The position numbers and the translations under genes were made by a program. Positions 19,017-28,380 of a DNA stretch of 64,000 nt are shown here, in pieces (position 1 is the stretch's first letter; each line of letters starts with the position of its first letter). The DNA is taken from assembly GCF_019891395.1 (NCBI RefSeq), contig NZ_CP078144.1, forward strand, positions 198,113-262,112, in the 5' to 3' direction. The DNA is from Nitratireductor kimnyeongensis (GTDB taxonomy: Bacteria; Pseudomonadota; Alphaproteobacteria; Rhizobiales; Rhizobiaceae). Under the pieces are notes generated by a model that saw nothing but the letters and a program-made list of their open reading frames with translations, made no database searches and was not told the DNA's origin.

Positions 19017-19759
19017 GCCTTATTTCACTCGAGAACGTCTCCTTCGGCTATTCACGCAAACAGCAGGTGCTGCACGATGTCTCGTTGAGCCTTCAGGCTG
19101 GCGTGAATGTCGGCTTGGTGGGTGAATCGGGGTCCGGAAAATCCACGATCCTAAAGCTTCTGCTCGGGCTGGCGCGTCCAACTCGCGGGCAGATTCAATT
19201 CGGCGACATCGAGCTCGATCCCGGCAACCGCGCCTTCATGCGCGGGTATCGCAAGGCGGTTCAGGCTGTCTTTCAGGATCCCTATTCATCGCTCGACCCG
19301 CGCCAGAAGGTGCAATCGATCATTGCCGAGCCATTGCGGGCGCTCGGCATTCCGGGCTCTCATCAGGAGGCGATTGAGAAAGCGCTCCACGATGTCGGCC
19401 TGCCGGCGGATGCCATAAACCGCTATCCGCACGAGTTTTCCGGTGGTCAGCGTCAGCGCATCGCCATTGCGCGCGCCATTGTCGCGCGGCCGCAGCTCAT
19501 CCTTGCCGATGAGGCGGTGAGCGCGCTTGACCTCTCGACGCGGGCGCGCATTGTCGATCTTCTCAAGGCGCTTTCGGAAGAGATAACGATCCTGCTCGTT
19601 TCGCACGACCTGGCCGTTGTCGCGGCGCTGTGCGAAGAGATCGTCATTCTGGAAAAGGGACGGGTCGTCGAAAGCGGCAGGACCGCCGACATTCTGGAAA
19701 ATCCAAAACACCCCTATACGCAAAAGCTGCTTGCGAGCGTGCCGCGGATGCCGGCTTAA
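19013..19759 (+). CDS. ABC transporter ATP-binding protein, DppF/NikE type
   Basis: A 248-residue second ATPase of the importer, with Walker A GESGSGKST, a Q-loop VFQDPYSSLDPRQKV typical of DppF-like subunits, signature FSGGQRQRIAIARAI and Walker B LILADEAVSALD. It overlaps the first ATPase by four bases and ends the operon. The C-terminal NPKHPYTQKLLASVP segment is the usual end of this subfamily. Confidence 0.88.
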   Translation: MSLISLENVSFGYSRKQQVLHDVSLSLQAGVNVGLVGESGSGKSTILKLLLGLARPTRGQIQFGDIELDPGNRAFMRGYRKAVQAVFQDPYSSLDPRQKVQSIIAEPLRALGIPGSHQEAIEKALHDVGLPADAINRYPHEFSGGQRQRIAIARAIVARPQLILADEAVSALDLSTRARIVDLLKALSEEITILLVSHDLAVVAALCEEIVILEKGRVVESGRTADILENPKHPYTQKLLASVPRMPA

Positions 19760-19767
19760 GGCCGGCA
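19749..19767. terminator. Short hairpin between convergent genes
   Basis: TGCCGGC at 19749-19755 and GCCGGCA at 19761-19767 flank a five-base loop that contains the ATPase stop codon. It lies between the convergent ABC operon and the EEP phosphatase gene. There is no T-run, so its role as a terminator is uncertain. Confidence 0.35.
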
Positions 19768-19781
19768 CCCGCAGTCAAGAA

Positions 19782-20639
19782 TTAGCCTTCGATCTCGACC
19801 CACAGGGGCTGGTGGTCCGAGCCCTGCGCATCCATGTCGATCCAGGCGCGCCGCACGCTCGAGGCCATGTTCGAGCTTACCACGCAATGGTCGATCCGCA
19901 CGCCTGTGCCGATGAAGCTGATGCCTTCATCCTCGTCATTGCCGGCGGCCACCCATGCATCGGTAAACCCGCCATCCTGCACGAGGCGGCCATGCTTCTC
20001 CGAGCGGTCGCCGATCAGAAGCGCATATTCCTCGCTGTCGGGCGTGAAGTTGAAATCGCCCATCACGATGGTGCGCTCGGGTACGGGTGGCGGTGGGATC
20101 TCATACCAGTCGCCTGCGATGTTTCCGCCCCATGCGGAACCGCGATGGGAGGCGTTGAGGAGCAGGTCCATCGCATGATGCACCTGCGGCAGCCGCGTCT
20201 GCGGGCCGATATGATCGAAATGGACCGAGCAGAAGCGCAGCGGACCGTTGTCCGTCGCGATCACGGTTTCAATCATTGCGCGCTGCTGGTGATACTGGTT
20301 CGTCAGCGCCATCTTGGGCAGGAGATGGTTCATGGAGGAAAGGATCGGCCAACGCGACAGCACCATGTTGCCGACCTGTCTGCGACGGTGCGTGACCGTG
20401 CCGTCATCAGCGACGATCGAGGCGTCGATGTCGATGCCGGGGCCATAAACCCAGTGGTAACCGGGCAGGCGCGCGCCGATCTCCTGCGCCTGATGGATGA
20501 GCCCGGTGCGGGGAAAATGGGTTTCCACTTCCTGCAGGGCGATCAGATCCGCGCCCTGGAGTTCTGCGACAATGCGGTCGAGGTTGAACTGCTCGTCCTT
20601 CCCCTTGGAGTACTGGATGTTGTAGCTGACGAGCTTCAT
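19782..20639 (-). CDS. Endonuclease/exonuclease/phosphatase (EEP) family hydrolase
   Basis: A 285-residue metal-dependent phosphoesterase without a signal peptide. Family motifs in order are [21 protein letters not shown], a [12 protein letters not shown] metal/catalytic segment, and the C-terminal [10 protein letters not shown] with the catalytic Asp-His. Members cleave DNA, phospholipid head groups or inositol phosphates. It overlaps the ugpC-like gene by four bases and is the last gene of the ugp-like operon. A role in breaking down an imported phosphodiester is therefore more likely than DNA repair (inference). Confidence 0.85.
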   Translation of the reverse strand: MKLVSYNIQYSKGKDEQFNLDRIVAELQGADLIALQEVETHFPRTGLIHQAQEIGARLPGYHWVYGPGIDIDASIVADDGTVTHRRRQVGNMVLSRWPILSSMNHLLPKMALTNQYHQQRAMIETVIATDNGPLRFCSVHFDHIGPQTRLPQVHHAMDLLLNASHRGSAWGGNIAGDWYEIPPPPVPERTIVMGDFNFTPDSEEYALLIGDRSEKHGRLVQDGGFTDAWVAAGNDEDEGISFIGTGVRIDHCVVSSNMASSVRRAWIDMDAQGSDHQPLWVEIEG

Positions 20640-21784
20640 TGAATGGCTCCGGCAAAATCGGGTTGGCTTACTGCAGCGAATTTGTCGGCAGGGCCGGTCT
20701 CCGCCACGATGCGTTTTTCGGTCGTTGGGTCGAAGAGATGCACGCTTTCAGGGGCAATCGAGAGCGAGCAGGGTGTGCCGGGTTCCGGATGGCTGCGTCC
20801 GGCGGAATGCAGCACGAAATCGCGCCCGGCGAGACGGCCATGCATGAGGCGGCCGCTGCCCTGTTCCTCTGAGAAATCGAAGGCGACGGTGAGAAGGTGC
20901 GGGTCATTGGCCTCGGGCACGATCTTCAGATCTTCGGGCCGCAGGCCCACGATGACCGACTGGCCGGCGATGGTCTTGCCGATAGTGGGGTCGATGGGCA
21001 GCCGAAATTGTGTGTTGTCGATCACCGCGAAGGTTCCGTCCTCGGAGACACCACAGGGCAGGAAGTTCATGGCCGGCGAGCCGATGAAGCCGCCGACATA
21101 GACGCTTGCAGGCGCGTGGTAGACCTCTTCGGGCGTGCCGACCTGTTCGATGCGGCCCGCGTTCATCACCACCAGACGGTCGGCGAGCGACATGGCTTCC
21201 ACCTGATCGTGCGTCACGAAGACGGAGGTGGCTTTCAGCGCGCGGTGAAGGCGGCGGATTTCAAGGCGCATCTGCACACGCAGCTTGGCGTCGAGGTTGG
21301 AAAGCGGCTCGTCGAACAGGAACACTTTCGGCTCGCGCACGATGGCGCGGCCCATGGCAACGCGCTGGCGCTGACCGCCCGAGAGCTGTGCCGGCTTGCG
21401 GTCAAGCAGCTGGTCGAGGCCGAGGCTCTTGGCCGTGGCTTCCACCTTCTGCATCCGTTCGGCTTTGCGCATGCCGCCGACCTTCAGCGCGTAGCCGATG
21501 TTCTGCGCGACGGTCATGTGGGGATAGAGCGCATAGTTCTGGAACACCATGGCGCAGCCGCGCTCGCGTGGCTCAAGCCGGTTCACCACCGTGTTCTCGA
21601 TGGCGATCTCGCCAGCGCTGATTTCTTCAAGCCCGGCGATCATGCGCAGAAGCGTGGACTTGCCGCAGCCCGAAGGGCCGAGAATGACGATGAACTCGCC
21701 ATCGTGAATGTCGAGGTCGACACCATGGACGACCTGGTTCTTGCCGTAGAATTTCTCGACCTTGCGAATGTTGATATCGGCCAT
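20636..21784 (-). CDS. ugpC: ABC transporter ATP-binding protein, UgpC/MalK family
   Basis: A 382-residue ATPase of the carbohydrate importer class. Walker A is GPSGCGKST, the signature is [14 protein letters not shown], Walker B is [13 protein letters not shown], and the C-terminal TOBE/OB region (about 240-382) is present. It would energise the UgpA/UgpE-like permeases encoded directly upstream. UgpC-type proteins serve sn-glycerol-3-phosphate and glycerophosphodiester uptake; other MalK-family members serve sugars, so the assignment rests on the operon context. Confidence 0.82.
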   Translation of the reverse strand: MADINIRKVEKFYGKNQVVHGVDLDIHDGEFIVILGPSGCGKSTLLRMIAGLEEISAGEIAIENTVVNRLEPRERGCAMVFQNYALYPHMTVAQNIGYALKVGGMRKAERMQKVEATAKSLGLDQLLDRKPAQLSGGQRQRVAMGRAIVREPKVFLFDEPLSNLDAKLRVQMRLEIRRLHRALKATSVFVTHDQVEAMSLADRLVVMNAGRIEQVGTPEEVYHAPASVYVGGFIGSPAMNFLPCGVSEDGTFAVIDNTQFRLPIDPTIGKTIAGQSVIVGLRPEDLKIVPEANDPHLLTVAFDFSEEQGSGRLMHGRLAGRDFVLHSAGRSHPEPGTPCSLSIAPESVHLFDPTTEKRIVAETGPADKFAAVSQPDFAGAIQ

Positions 21785-21804
21785 GATGACAGCCTTTCTC
21801 TAGA

Positions 21805-22722
21805 CTATTTTTCGGTGCTGATGAGGCCGCGCACGAACCAGCGTTGCATGAGGACAACGACGAGCAGCGGCGGCAGCATGACGATGAGTGTTCCGGCCAT
21901 GGCGACGTTCCAGTCGGCAATGGCGTCAGGGCCGGGGATGAGGCGGCGCAGCTCCATCACCACGGTGGAGTAGTTGGCCCGGTCGGTGATGATGAGCAGC
22001 GGCCACAGATACTGGTTCCACGCATAGACAAACATGATGGTGGCAAGAGCCGCGATGTTGGTGCGCGACAGGGGCAGCAGAACCTCGATGAAGAAACGGA
22101 ACGGGCCGGAGCCGTCCATCTTGGCCGCTTCCACCAGTTCGTCGGGAATGGTGAGGAAGAACTGGCGATAGAGAAACGTGCCGGTGGCCGTCGCCACCAG
22201 CGGCAGGATCAGGCCCGTATAGGAATTCAGCATGTTCCATTCGAGCGAGAGCTCGACGCCGGAGACCTGCGCGATCAGCCAGCTTATGCCGGTGACATCG
22301 AGGATGGTCTGGAACGGGTAGAGCGCGTTGGCGGCCACCGAGTAGGTGGGCACGATGCGCACTTCCAGCGGCAACATCAGGGTAATGAAGATCACCCAGA
22401 AAAACACCATGCGCAGGCGGTAGTTGAAGAAGACGATGGAGAAGGCGCTGATGGCCGAGATGATCACCTTGCCGATCACGACGGCGATGGCGACGATCAT
22501 CGAATTCATGAACTTCACGCCGAATTCGGCGCGGGTCCATGCGGCGGTGAGATTGTTCCACAATTCCCCACCGGGGAGGTAGTGCACATTGGTCGAGTTG
22601 ACCTCGGCCACGGTCAGCGTGGCGGCGACGAATGCGAGCCAGATCGGTACGATCAGAAGCAGGGCGCCGGCGACGAGGATCACATGGGTGACGATGTTGA
22701 GGAGGGGGGTGCGTTCGATCAT
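21805..22722 (-). CDS. ugpE: ABC transporter permease, UgpE type
   Basis: A 305-residue MalG/UgpE-type membrane protein with a helix near the N-terminus and the EAA loop at PDELVEAAKMDGSGPFRFF. The YLPGGELWNNL segment in the first periplasmic loop is typical for UgpE. The gene sits between ugpA (10-base gap) and ugpC (20-base gap). Confidence 0.82.
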   Translation of the reverse strand: MIERTPLLNIVTHVILVAGALLLIVPIWLAFVAATLTVAEVNSTNVHYLPGGELWNNLTAAWTRAEFGVKFMNSMIVAIAVVIGKVIISAISAFSIVFFNYRLRMVFFWVIFITLMLPLEVRIVPTYSVAANALYPFQTILDVTGISWLIAQVSGVELSLEWNMLNSYTGLILPLVATATGTFLYRQFFLTIPDELVEAAKMDGSGPFRFFIEVLLPLSRTNIAALATIMFVYAWNQYLWPLLIITDRANYSTVVMELRRLIPGPDAIADWNVAMAGTLIVMLPPLLVVVLMQRWFVRGLISTEK

Positions 22723-22732
22723 GGCTTGCTCC

Positions 22733-23617
22733 TCACGTGTAGTGCACGCGGCGTTCGATGAAGCGGAACTGGAAGAAGGTCATGAGGATGACGAGCCCCA
22801 TGAGAACCAGTGACTGCGCAGCGGCACCCGAATAATCGAGCCCCTGAAAGCCATCGACATAGATCTTGTAGACCATCAGCTCGGTGGCGCGGGCCGGACC
22901 GCCTTCGGTCAGAATGTCGACAATGCCGAAGGAGTCCGTGAAGGAATCCGTCATGTTGATGACCAGCAGGAAGAAGATGGTCGGCGCGAGCAGCGGAAGC
23001 TGCAGGTCGAGCATGCGGCGCATCACCCGCGCACCATCCATGGAGCCGGCCTCGATCAGTGAGCGCGGAATGGACTGGAGACCGGCCAGAAAGAAAATGA
23101 AGGAATAGGAGACCTGTTTCCACGCCTGGGTGATGATGATCGCCGTCATGGCATCGACGCCGGAGAGTGCCGGGTTCCACAGACCGGGCGACAGCGTGTT
23201 GAGATAGGCAAAGACGCCTGATTGAGGATTGAAAAGAAAGCGGAACGCGAGCGCCGCGGCTGGTGCCGCGATGGCATAGGGCCAGATCATCCCGACGCGG
23301 AAGAAACGATAGCCGCGCAACTGTCGGTCGGCAAAGAGCGCCAGCACCAGCGCGATGGACATAGCAAGCCCGGTCGAAAGCACGGCGAAGATAATGCTGC
23401 GCCAGATAGAGGCCCAGTAGGTTTCGTCAGAGAAAACGGCCTTGAAATTGTCGAGCCCGACCCATTGATTGCCGCCGCCGAAGGGCTGCTCAAGGGTGAA
23501 TGCCCAGTACATGGCCTGCGATGCCGGCCAATAGAAGAACACGAATATGATCAGCAACTGGGGGGCAATGAAGAGATAGGCCAGCCAGTTGGCCTTGAAA
23601 TAAGCGCGCTTTTGCAT
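22733..23617 (-). CDS. ugpA: ABC transporter permease, UgpA type
   Basis: About 294 residues. It begins KRAYFKANWLAYLFIAPQLL, as in UgpA proteins, and carries the EAA loop PRSLIEAGSMDGARVMRRM. I chose the ATG at 23617, preceded by CGGAAC; an in-frame GTG at 23662 lies inside the hairpin described separately and is unlikely to be used. It forms the permease heterodimer with UgpE. Confidence 0.82.
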   Translation of the reverse strand: MQKRAYFKANWLAYLFIAPQLLIIFVFFYWPASQAMYWAFTLEQPFGGGNQWVGLDNFKAVFSDETYWASIWRSIIFAVLSTGLAMSIALVLALFADRQLRGYRFFRVGMIWPYAIAAPAAALAFRFLFNPQSGVFAYLNTLSPGLWNPALSGVDAMTAIIITQAWKQVSYSFIFFLAGLQSIPRSLIEAGSMDGARVMRRMLDLQLPLLAPTIFFLLVINMTDSFTDSFGIVDILTEGGPARATELMVYKIYVDGFQGLDYSGAAAQSLVLMGLVILMTFFQFRFIERRVHYT

Positions 23618-23655
23618 GGACGTTCCGAGGGTTGCGGAGGCAGGCTGAAATGGAT

Positions 23656-23681
23656 GCGCCACGGCTAACCAGCCGTGGCGC
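23656..23681 (-). terminator. Perfect 11-bp hairpin between the binding-protein and permease genes
   Basis: GCGCCACGGCT at 23656-23666 pairs exactly with AGCCGTGGCGC at 23671-23681 around a four-base loop. It lies right after the ugpB-like stop codon and has no T-run. Such hairpins often stabilise or partly terminate the upstream message so that the binding protein is made in excess over the membrane subunits. Confidence 0.7.
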
Positions 23682-23698
23682 GCCGAATCTGCCCTACG

Positions 23699-25027
23699 TC
23701 AGGGAAGCGTCTTGCCTGCGTAGGTGCGCTCGAATTTGCGCAGCATCGCGTTGGAACGCTCGACGGCATCGTCCAATGCCTCCTGCGGGGTCTTCTGGCT
23801 ACTCAGCACGGCTTGCATCTGCGAGGTCCACTCGGCGCGGATCTGCACGAAGCTGCCGAGGCGGATGCCGCGGGTCAGTGGGGTGACCGGCGTGTAGGTG
23901 AGTGATTCAATGGCTTTCTCGCGACCCTTGTAGGGGCGTTCGTCGTAAAAGCCTTTCTTGACGAGATAGTCGAAGCCTTCGTCAGTCACCGGAATATAGC
24001 CTGTCACCGTGCTCCAGAACTCGGCGGATTCGGGCTTGGCGAGGAATTTGAAATACTCGGCAGCGCCGCGATATTGTTCTTCGGTCTTGCCGGAAAGCGT
24101 CCAGAGCGATGCGCCGCCCACGACCGAGTTCTTGCGCTCCGTGCCCTCATAGACCGGCAGCATGGCCACGTCCCAGAGGAACCCTTCGCCGACCTGCTCG
24201 GTGACGGCCTGGTGGCTCGCGATGGAGCCGAAGTAATGCGCGCACTCGCCGGCAGCAAAGGCGTCGCGGGTGGAGAGGCCGGTTTCGCGGGTCTTGATGA
24301 CCAGCAAGCCTTCATCGATCCAGCGCTTGATGTCCTTCATGTGTTTGGCGTGGAGCGTGGTGTTGAACACCACTTCGGCGTCGAGACCGTCATAGCCATT
24401 GTTTTTCGTGGCGATCGGCTCGCCATGAACCATGGAGAATTGCTCCAGGTCGACCCATGAGGACGGAGCGTAACCGGCAGGGCAGGCGCTGCCGGCTTCC
24501 TTCAGCTCGCGCAGGACCTGCTCATACTGTTCCCAGGTCTTGGGTGCTTCGTCGCGGCCGATGGATTTGTACGCATCGACGTTCCAGTACATCATTGCCG
24601 TGGAGGAGTTGAACGGCATGGACCACAGGCGGCCCTCAGAGTCGGCGTAGTAGTTGGCGATGCCCGGGAAATAGGAGTCCCAGTCGATGTCGATGCCGTG
24701 ATCTTCCATAAGCTTGTAAGCCGGATAAACCTGACCGGAAAGCATCAGGTCCGGGGCCGAAACCTCGACGCCCTGAACAATGGTAGGGTGCTTCTTAGCG
24801 CGGAAGGCGGCGATGGTGTTCTGCAGGGCCGTGGCATAGTCGCCCTGGCTGACGCAGGAAATTTCGTATGTGTCCTGCGAGGCGTTGAAGCGGTCGCAGG
24901 TGGCCTGGACCTGCTCACCGAGCTGGCCGGTAAGCCCGTACCAGTATTCGAACTTGACCTTCTCGGCCTGGGCCGATGTGGACAGTGCCAACAGCGCGAA
25001 CGCGCCTGCAATAAGTGTCTTTTGCAT
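23699..25027 (-). CDS. ugpB: ABC transporter substrate-binding protein, UgpB type
   Basis: A 442-residue periplasmic binding protein with signal peptide MQKTLIAGAFALLALSTSAQA. The mature N-terminus KFEYWYGLTGQLGEQVQATCDRFN and the MPFNSSTAMMYWNVDAYKS segment match the UgpB (sn-glycerol-3-phosphate) type of extracellular solute-binding family 1. It heads the ugpBAEC-EEP gene group. A candidate Pho box stands about 94 bases upstream. Whether the ligand is glycerol-3-phosphate, a glycerophosphodiester or a sugar is not settled by sequence. Confidence 0.82.
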   Translation of the reverse strand: MQKTLIAGAFALLALSTSAQAEKVKFEYWYGLTGQLGEQVQATCDRFNASQDTYEISCVSQGDYATALQNTIAAFRAKKHPTIVQGVEVSAPDLMLSGQVYPAYKLMEDHGIDIDWDSYFPGIANYYADSEGRLWSMPFNSSTAMMYWNVDAYKSIGRDEAPKTWEQYEQVLRELKEAGSACPAGYAPSSWVDLEQFSMVHGEPIATKNNGYDGLDAEVVFNTTLHAKHMKDIKRWIDEGLLVIKTRETGLSTRDAFAAGECAHYFGSIASHQAVTEQVGEGFLWDVAMLPVYEGTERKNSVVGGASLWTLSGKTEEQYRGAAEYFKFLAKPESAEFWSTVTGYIPVTDEGFDYLVKKGFYDERPYKGREKAIESLTYTPVTPLTRGIRLGSFVQIRAEWTSQMQAVLSSQKTPQEALDDAVERSNAMLRKFERTYAGKTLP

Positions 25028-25120
25028 TGTGTTTCCCTTGGATGGAAGAAGCGGTCGCCGGCACCAGCACCGGTCGCGCCTTGGCCTATCGGTGTGCCTT
25101 GACAGTCGGGTGACCGCGAA

Positions 25121-25138
25121 ATGAAACTTATTTGACAG
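25121..25138 (-). promoter_or_regulatory. Candidate PhoB (Pho) box upstream of ugpB
   Basis: On the minus strand the sequence reads CTGTCAAATAAGTTTCAT. This fits two direct 7-base repeats of the CTGTCAT type separated by four bases, with 6 of 7 and 5 of 7 matches. It lies about 94 bases before the ugpB start, and a further CTGTCAA occurs closer to the gene. PhoB control of ugp genes under phosphate starvation is well known; its use here is inferred. Confidence 0.5.
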
Positions 25139-25153
25139 CTGGCAAGCGGCTGA

Positions 25154-26002
25154 TTAGCCGGCCACTTTTTCGCGCTCAGCACCGTCGTCGGCGTGCCTGC
25201 GCCGTTTGCCGAACAGGCCGTCGGCCATTTCCGCGTGGCGGTGAATGTAATCGTGGAAGTGGACAAGCGTGCTGTTCTCGTCTGCCAGAACCACGGCATA
25301 CTGGGCAGGGCCATCGAGACGCAATGGCTCGCCAGGCATGCCCGGCAGATGGGCGTTCACGTCATAATGGTTGCCCGAAATCGTGGTCAGCGGGATGCCA
25401 TGCCACAGGCCCGTCGTCTGCCGGTGCACATGGCCGGCAATCACCTGACGAATGTCGGGATGCGTCTTCAGTACGTCGAGGAATCGCTCCGATTCCTGAA
25501 GCTTGATCCGGTCCACGGGCATGTAAAGATCGTTAGCGTGGTGGTGCATAACGATGATGACGGGCCGGTCCTTCGCTTCTTCCAAGCGAGCCGCAAGCCA
25601 TGAAAGCCGCTGGTCACAGAGCACACCGCTGACGATCTCCGGCTCAGACGAATCGATGACGATGACGCGGTATCCCTTTGCGTCTATGGCCTTCTGGATG
25701 TGGCCGTTTTCATCGTCGTGCAGGGTGCCGAACACGTCCTTGAACCGGTCGCGGTGATCGTGATTGCCGAGCGTGAGTACCACCGGCATCCGGAGCTGGT
25801 CGATCATGCGGTCGAGAGTTTCATAGGCCGGAATTTCACCGCGGTCGGCAAGGTCGCCGGCGAAAATGCAGAAATCAGCATCACCATGATTGATATTTGC
25901 GCTGTCGATGGCCGCCTGCAGGCGCTTGGTCGTGTCCAGCCCGTTTGTGGCGAAGCCCTCCGGTGAAAGATGGATGTCGCTCATGACGATGAATTTCAGC
26001 AT
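25154..26002 (-). CDS. Metallophosphoesterase, GpdQ/cyclic-nucleotide phosphodiesterase type
   Basis: About 282 residues with the complete calcineurin-like motif set: SDIHLS, GDLADRG, GNHD, MHHH and GHVHRQ. This resembles class III phosphodiesterases such as GpdQ (glycerophosphodiesters) and CpdA (cAMP). The ATG at 26002 was chosen because GGGG precedes it; an in-frame upstream start at 26047 has none. It lies immediately upstream of the ugp-like operon on the same strand. A glycerophosphodiester substrate is thus plausible, but cAMP hydrolysis cannot be ruled out. Confidence 0.83.
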   Translation of the reverse strand: MLKFIVMSDIHLSPEGFATNGLDTTKRLQAAIDSANINHGDADFCIFAGDLADRGEIPAYETLDRMIDQLRMPVVLTLGNHDHRDRFKDVFGTLHDDENGHIQKAIDAKGYRVIVIDSSEPEIVSGVLCDQRLSWLAARLEEAKDRPVIIVMHHHANDLYMPVDRIKLQESERFLDVLKTHPDIRQVIAGHVHRQTTGLWHGIPLTTISGNHYDVNAHLPGMPGEPLRLDGPAQYAVVLADENSTLVHFHDYIHRHAEMADGLFGKRRRHADDGAEREKVAG

Positions 26003-26101
26003 GATTGCCCCGCTGTCTTGTGTGGTTTCGGGCCGGGTGGCCACCACACAGCGGGTATCATCGCCCTGTGTCGGACGGCTGACAGATTTGTTGCGACTAT
26101 A

Positions 26102-27043
26102 TTACAGGGGGGTGACCGAGGCGTCGGCCTGTGGGTGAGGCGCGGAAGCGATTGCGTATTTTTCGATCATCGTCTCGAGATAACTCGCCGCTTCTTCGCC
26201 TTTCAGAGCATCTCCCCAGAGCCGTTCGGCAATGTCTTCATGCAGGGTCATGGCTTCCGGCGCCGAGGTGATGAGCGCCACGCCTACGCGAATGTTCGGC
26301 TGTTCGCCGAGCCGGAAGGGACTGATGGCCAGAACCGACCTGTCCTGTTGTCGGAAGATCTGAAAACTGGTTGCGGGCACCGGCTCGCGTACAATGCCGA
26401 TCTGGATGCCGATTGGCTGTTCGCGTAGCATGGAAAGAATGTATTCGGCTTCGCGGCGTGCCTGAAGGCGGCGTTTATCGACGACATCCGGGGGCAGGTC
26501 GTGCCGACCGATCAGCCCATGTAGCAGAAATCCTTCGAGATCGGACGAGGCGATCAGGCTCACGATCAGTGGCCGGCGCAGACGAAACGCTTTCTTGCGT
26601 GCGCGCAAAATATCGATGAGCGCATCGACCAGCTCTCCCGCGCTGTCGTCGGGATCGACTTCCGCGGGAACGGATTCGCGCAGCACCTCTTGCAAAGCAT
26701 TGTCATAGGCATCGGAAGTGAGGAGATAGGAAACCGGGCTGAACAGGCCGATCACCTGCTGGCAGTCGTCTTCGAGTTGCCGCATGCGCTCGAAAAAGGC
26801 GATGGCGCTTGAAACATACTCCACGCCGACGCCCATCAGGCTTGGCAGCGAAACGCCCAGCACATCGGCGATGCTGGTGAGCATTTCGATCTTGCGAATT
26901 GCGCCTTTTTCCGCGCGATAAAGCGCGGCGCGCGAGATGCCGAGCTTTTCTGCCAGTTCATCGGGAGCAAGCCCCTTGCCGAGACGATACGCGCGCAGCC
27001 GGGCACCGATGTCGCTGAATCTGATCAAGTCGCCCTGTGACAC
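26102..27043 (-). CDS. XRE-type helix-turn-helix transcriptional regulator
   Basis: About 313 residues. The N-terminal HTH (IGARLRAYRLGKGLAPDELAEKLGISRAALYRAEKG) is followed by a long alpha/beta effector region of unknown ligand (about 90-313). The GTG at 27043 was taken as start; an in-frame TTG at 27103 would add 20 residues. The gene is divergent from the TRAP/pyrKD operon and shares its promoter region, so it most likely regulates that operon. This architecture is common beside TRAP transporters in rhizobia. Confidence 0.8.
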   Translation of the reverse strand: MSQGDLIRFSDIGARLRAYRLGKGLAPDELAEKLGISRAALYRAEKGAIRKIEMLTSIADVLGVSLPSLMGVGVEYVSSAIAFFERMRQLEDDCQQVIGLFSPVSYLLTSDAYDNALQEVLRESVPAEVDPDDSAGELVDALIDILRARKKAFRLRRPLIVSLIASSDLEGFLLHGLIGRHDLPPDVVDKRRLQARREAEYILSMLREQPIGIQIGIVREPVPATSFQIFRQQDRSVLAISPFRLGEQPNIRVGVALITSAPEAMTLHEDIAERLWGDALKGEEAASYLETMIEKYAIASAPHPQADASVTPL

Positions 27044-27179
27044 GCTTTTTTCTCGCAAGTTCCCGTGCCTTCCGTTATCGGGTGCGCTGTGCCGGCTTGT
27101 CAACGCAGCTGCTCAAATTCCCACCAAAAGCTCACAATTTGGACAAAAAAGCAAATCGTCTCATTTTTGAGAATTTCCG

Positions 27180-27208
27180 TTGACAGGCATTTTGGGGGCT
27201 CGTAATCT
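27180..27208 (+). promoter_or_regulatory. Sigma-70-type promoter of the TRAP/pyrKD operon
   Basis: TTGACA at 27180-27185 is followed after exactly 17 bases by TAATCT at 27203-27208, 32 bases before the dctP start. A small CTCA-N4-TGAG inverted repeat at 27160-27171 just upstream could be part of a binding site for the divergent XRE regulator. Confidence 0.7.
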
Positions 27209-27240
27209 GCTTGTTTAAAAACCAAAGGAGAGGCGGAACA

Positions 27241-28266
27241 ATGAAACATCTCTTTACGAAACTGGCTGCAACGACTGTTATGGGCGTGGCTGGCGCGGCA
27301 TTCGCGACAGGCGTCTTCGCTGCGGATTTCGTTGCCAAGATCGGCCATCTGGAATCGGCGCAGCAGTCGCGCCATGTTCATCTTGAGAAGGTGGCCAAGC
27401 TGGTCAATGAGCGGACCGACGGTGCGGTTGAGTTCCAGCTCTTCCCGCAGGGCCAGCTCGGTCAGCAGCGCGAAATGACCGAGGGTGTCCAGCTTGGAAC
27501 CCTTGAGGCGACAGTGGCTCCGGCTGCCTTCCTTGGCGGTTTCAACCCCGCCGTCTCCATCTTGGATATCCCGTTCCTGCTTCCCGACAATGATGAAACC
27601 GCCCAGAAGATCCGCGGCGGTGCGTTCGGTGAGGCGCTTTGCGATAGCTTCAATTCGCGCGGCGTGACCTGCATCGGCCTTTGGCCCAACGGCAAGAAGA
27701 GTTTCACCTCCTCCAAGCCGCTCGCAAGCCTTGAGGATTTCGCCGGACAGAAATTCCGCGTGATGGATTCCAACATCCTGATCGAGCAGTTTAACTCGCT
27801 TGGCGCTTCGGCCATCGCGCTTCCCTTTGGCGAGCTCTACACCGCCCTGCAGACGGGCGTTGTCGATGGTGAGGAGAACCCGCTCGACACCATCCAGCGC
27901 ATGAAATTCTACGAAGTGCAGAAGCACCTCGTGCTCTCTGACCATGGCGCGATGGAAGACGTGATCCTCTTCAACCCGGCCTGGTGGGCAAGCCTTCCCG
28001 AAGAGCATCAGAAGACCATTGTGGATACCTTCAATGAGGTCATTCCCGAACTGATCAACCACAAGGCCGAGGCTGTCGCTGCGGCGCTTGAGGAGATCAA
28101 GGCATCCGGTATCGACATCCGCGAGATGAGCGATGAAGAGAAAGCCGCTTTCCGTGACAAGATGTATCCGGCTGCACGCGCTGCTTTTATCGAGCGCGCC
28201 GGCGATGAGGGCGAGAACCTGATCGCCGTATACGAAAAGGAATATGAGGCTGCGGGCGCAGAGTAA
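27241..28266 (+). CDS. TRAP transporter solute-binding protein, DctP family
   Basis: A 341-residue periplasmic binding protein whose signal peptide ends near GVFAADF. Family features include IGHLESAQQSRHVHLEKVAKLVNERT, the VMDSNILIEQFNSLGA segment carrying the carboxylate-contact region, and GVVDGEENPLDTIQRMKFYEVQKHL. The ATG at 27241 follows AGGAGAGGCGGA. It is the first gene of an operon that continues with dctQ, dctM, pyrK and pyrD. Its ligand is therefore proposed to be orotate, dihydroorotate or a related pyrimidine acid (inference from context). Confidence 0.87.
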   Translation: MKHLFTKLAATTVMGVAGAAFATGVFAADFVAKIGHLESAQQSRHVHLEKVAKLVNERTDGAVEFQLFPQGQLGQQREMTEGVQLGTLEATVAPAAFLGGFNPAVSILDIPFLLPDNDETAQKIRGGAFGEALCDSFNSRGVTCIGLWPNGKKSFTSSKPLASLEDFAGQKFRVMDSNILIEQFNSLGASAIALPFGELYTALQTGVVDGEENPLDTIQRMKFYEVQKHLVLSDHGAMEDVILFNPAWWASLPEEHQKTIVDTFNEVIPELINHKAEAVAAALEEIKASGIDIREMSDEEKAAFRDKMYPAARAAFIERAGDEGENLIAVYEKEYEAAGAE

Positions 28267-28305
28267 GCGCCGCCTCAAACCTGTACCAGAGCATTGACGT
28301 TCACA

Positions 28306-28345
28306 TGCCGGGCTTCATCGTGAGCCCGGCAGCGGCTTCTTTTTT
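28306..28345 (+). terminator. Hairpin plus T-run after dctP (probable partial terminator)
   Basis: TGCCGGGCT at 28306-28314 pairs with AGCCCGGCA at 28323-28331, followed by GCGGCTTC and a T6 run. It separates the binding-protein gene from dctQ, 36 bases before the latter, and would reduce expression of the membrane subunits relative to the binding protein. Confidence 0.65.
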
Positions 28346-28380
28346 CCAGGGCAGCGGTTTCTTATTCAAGGATCGAGACT

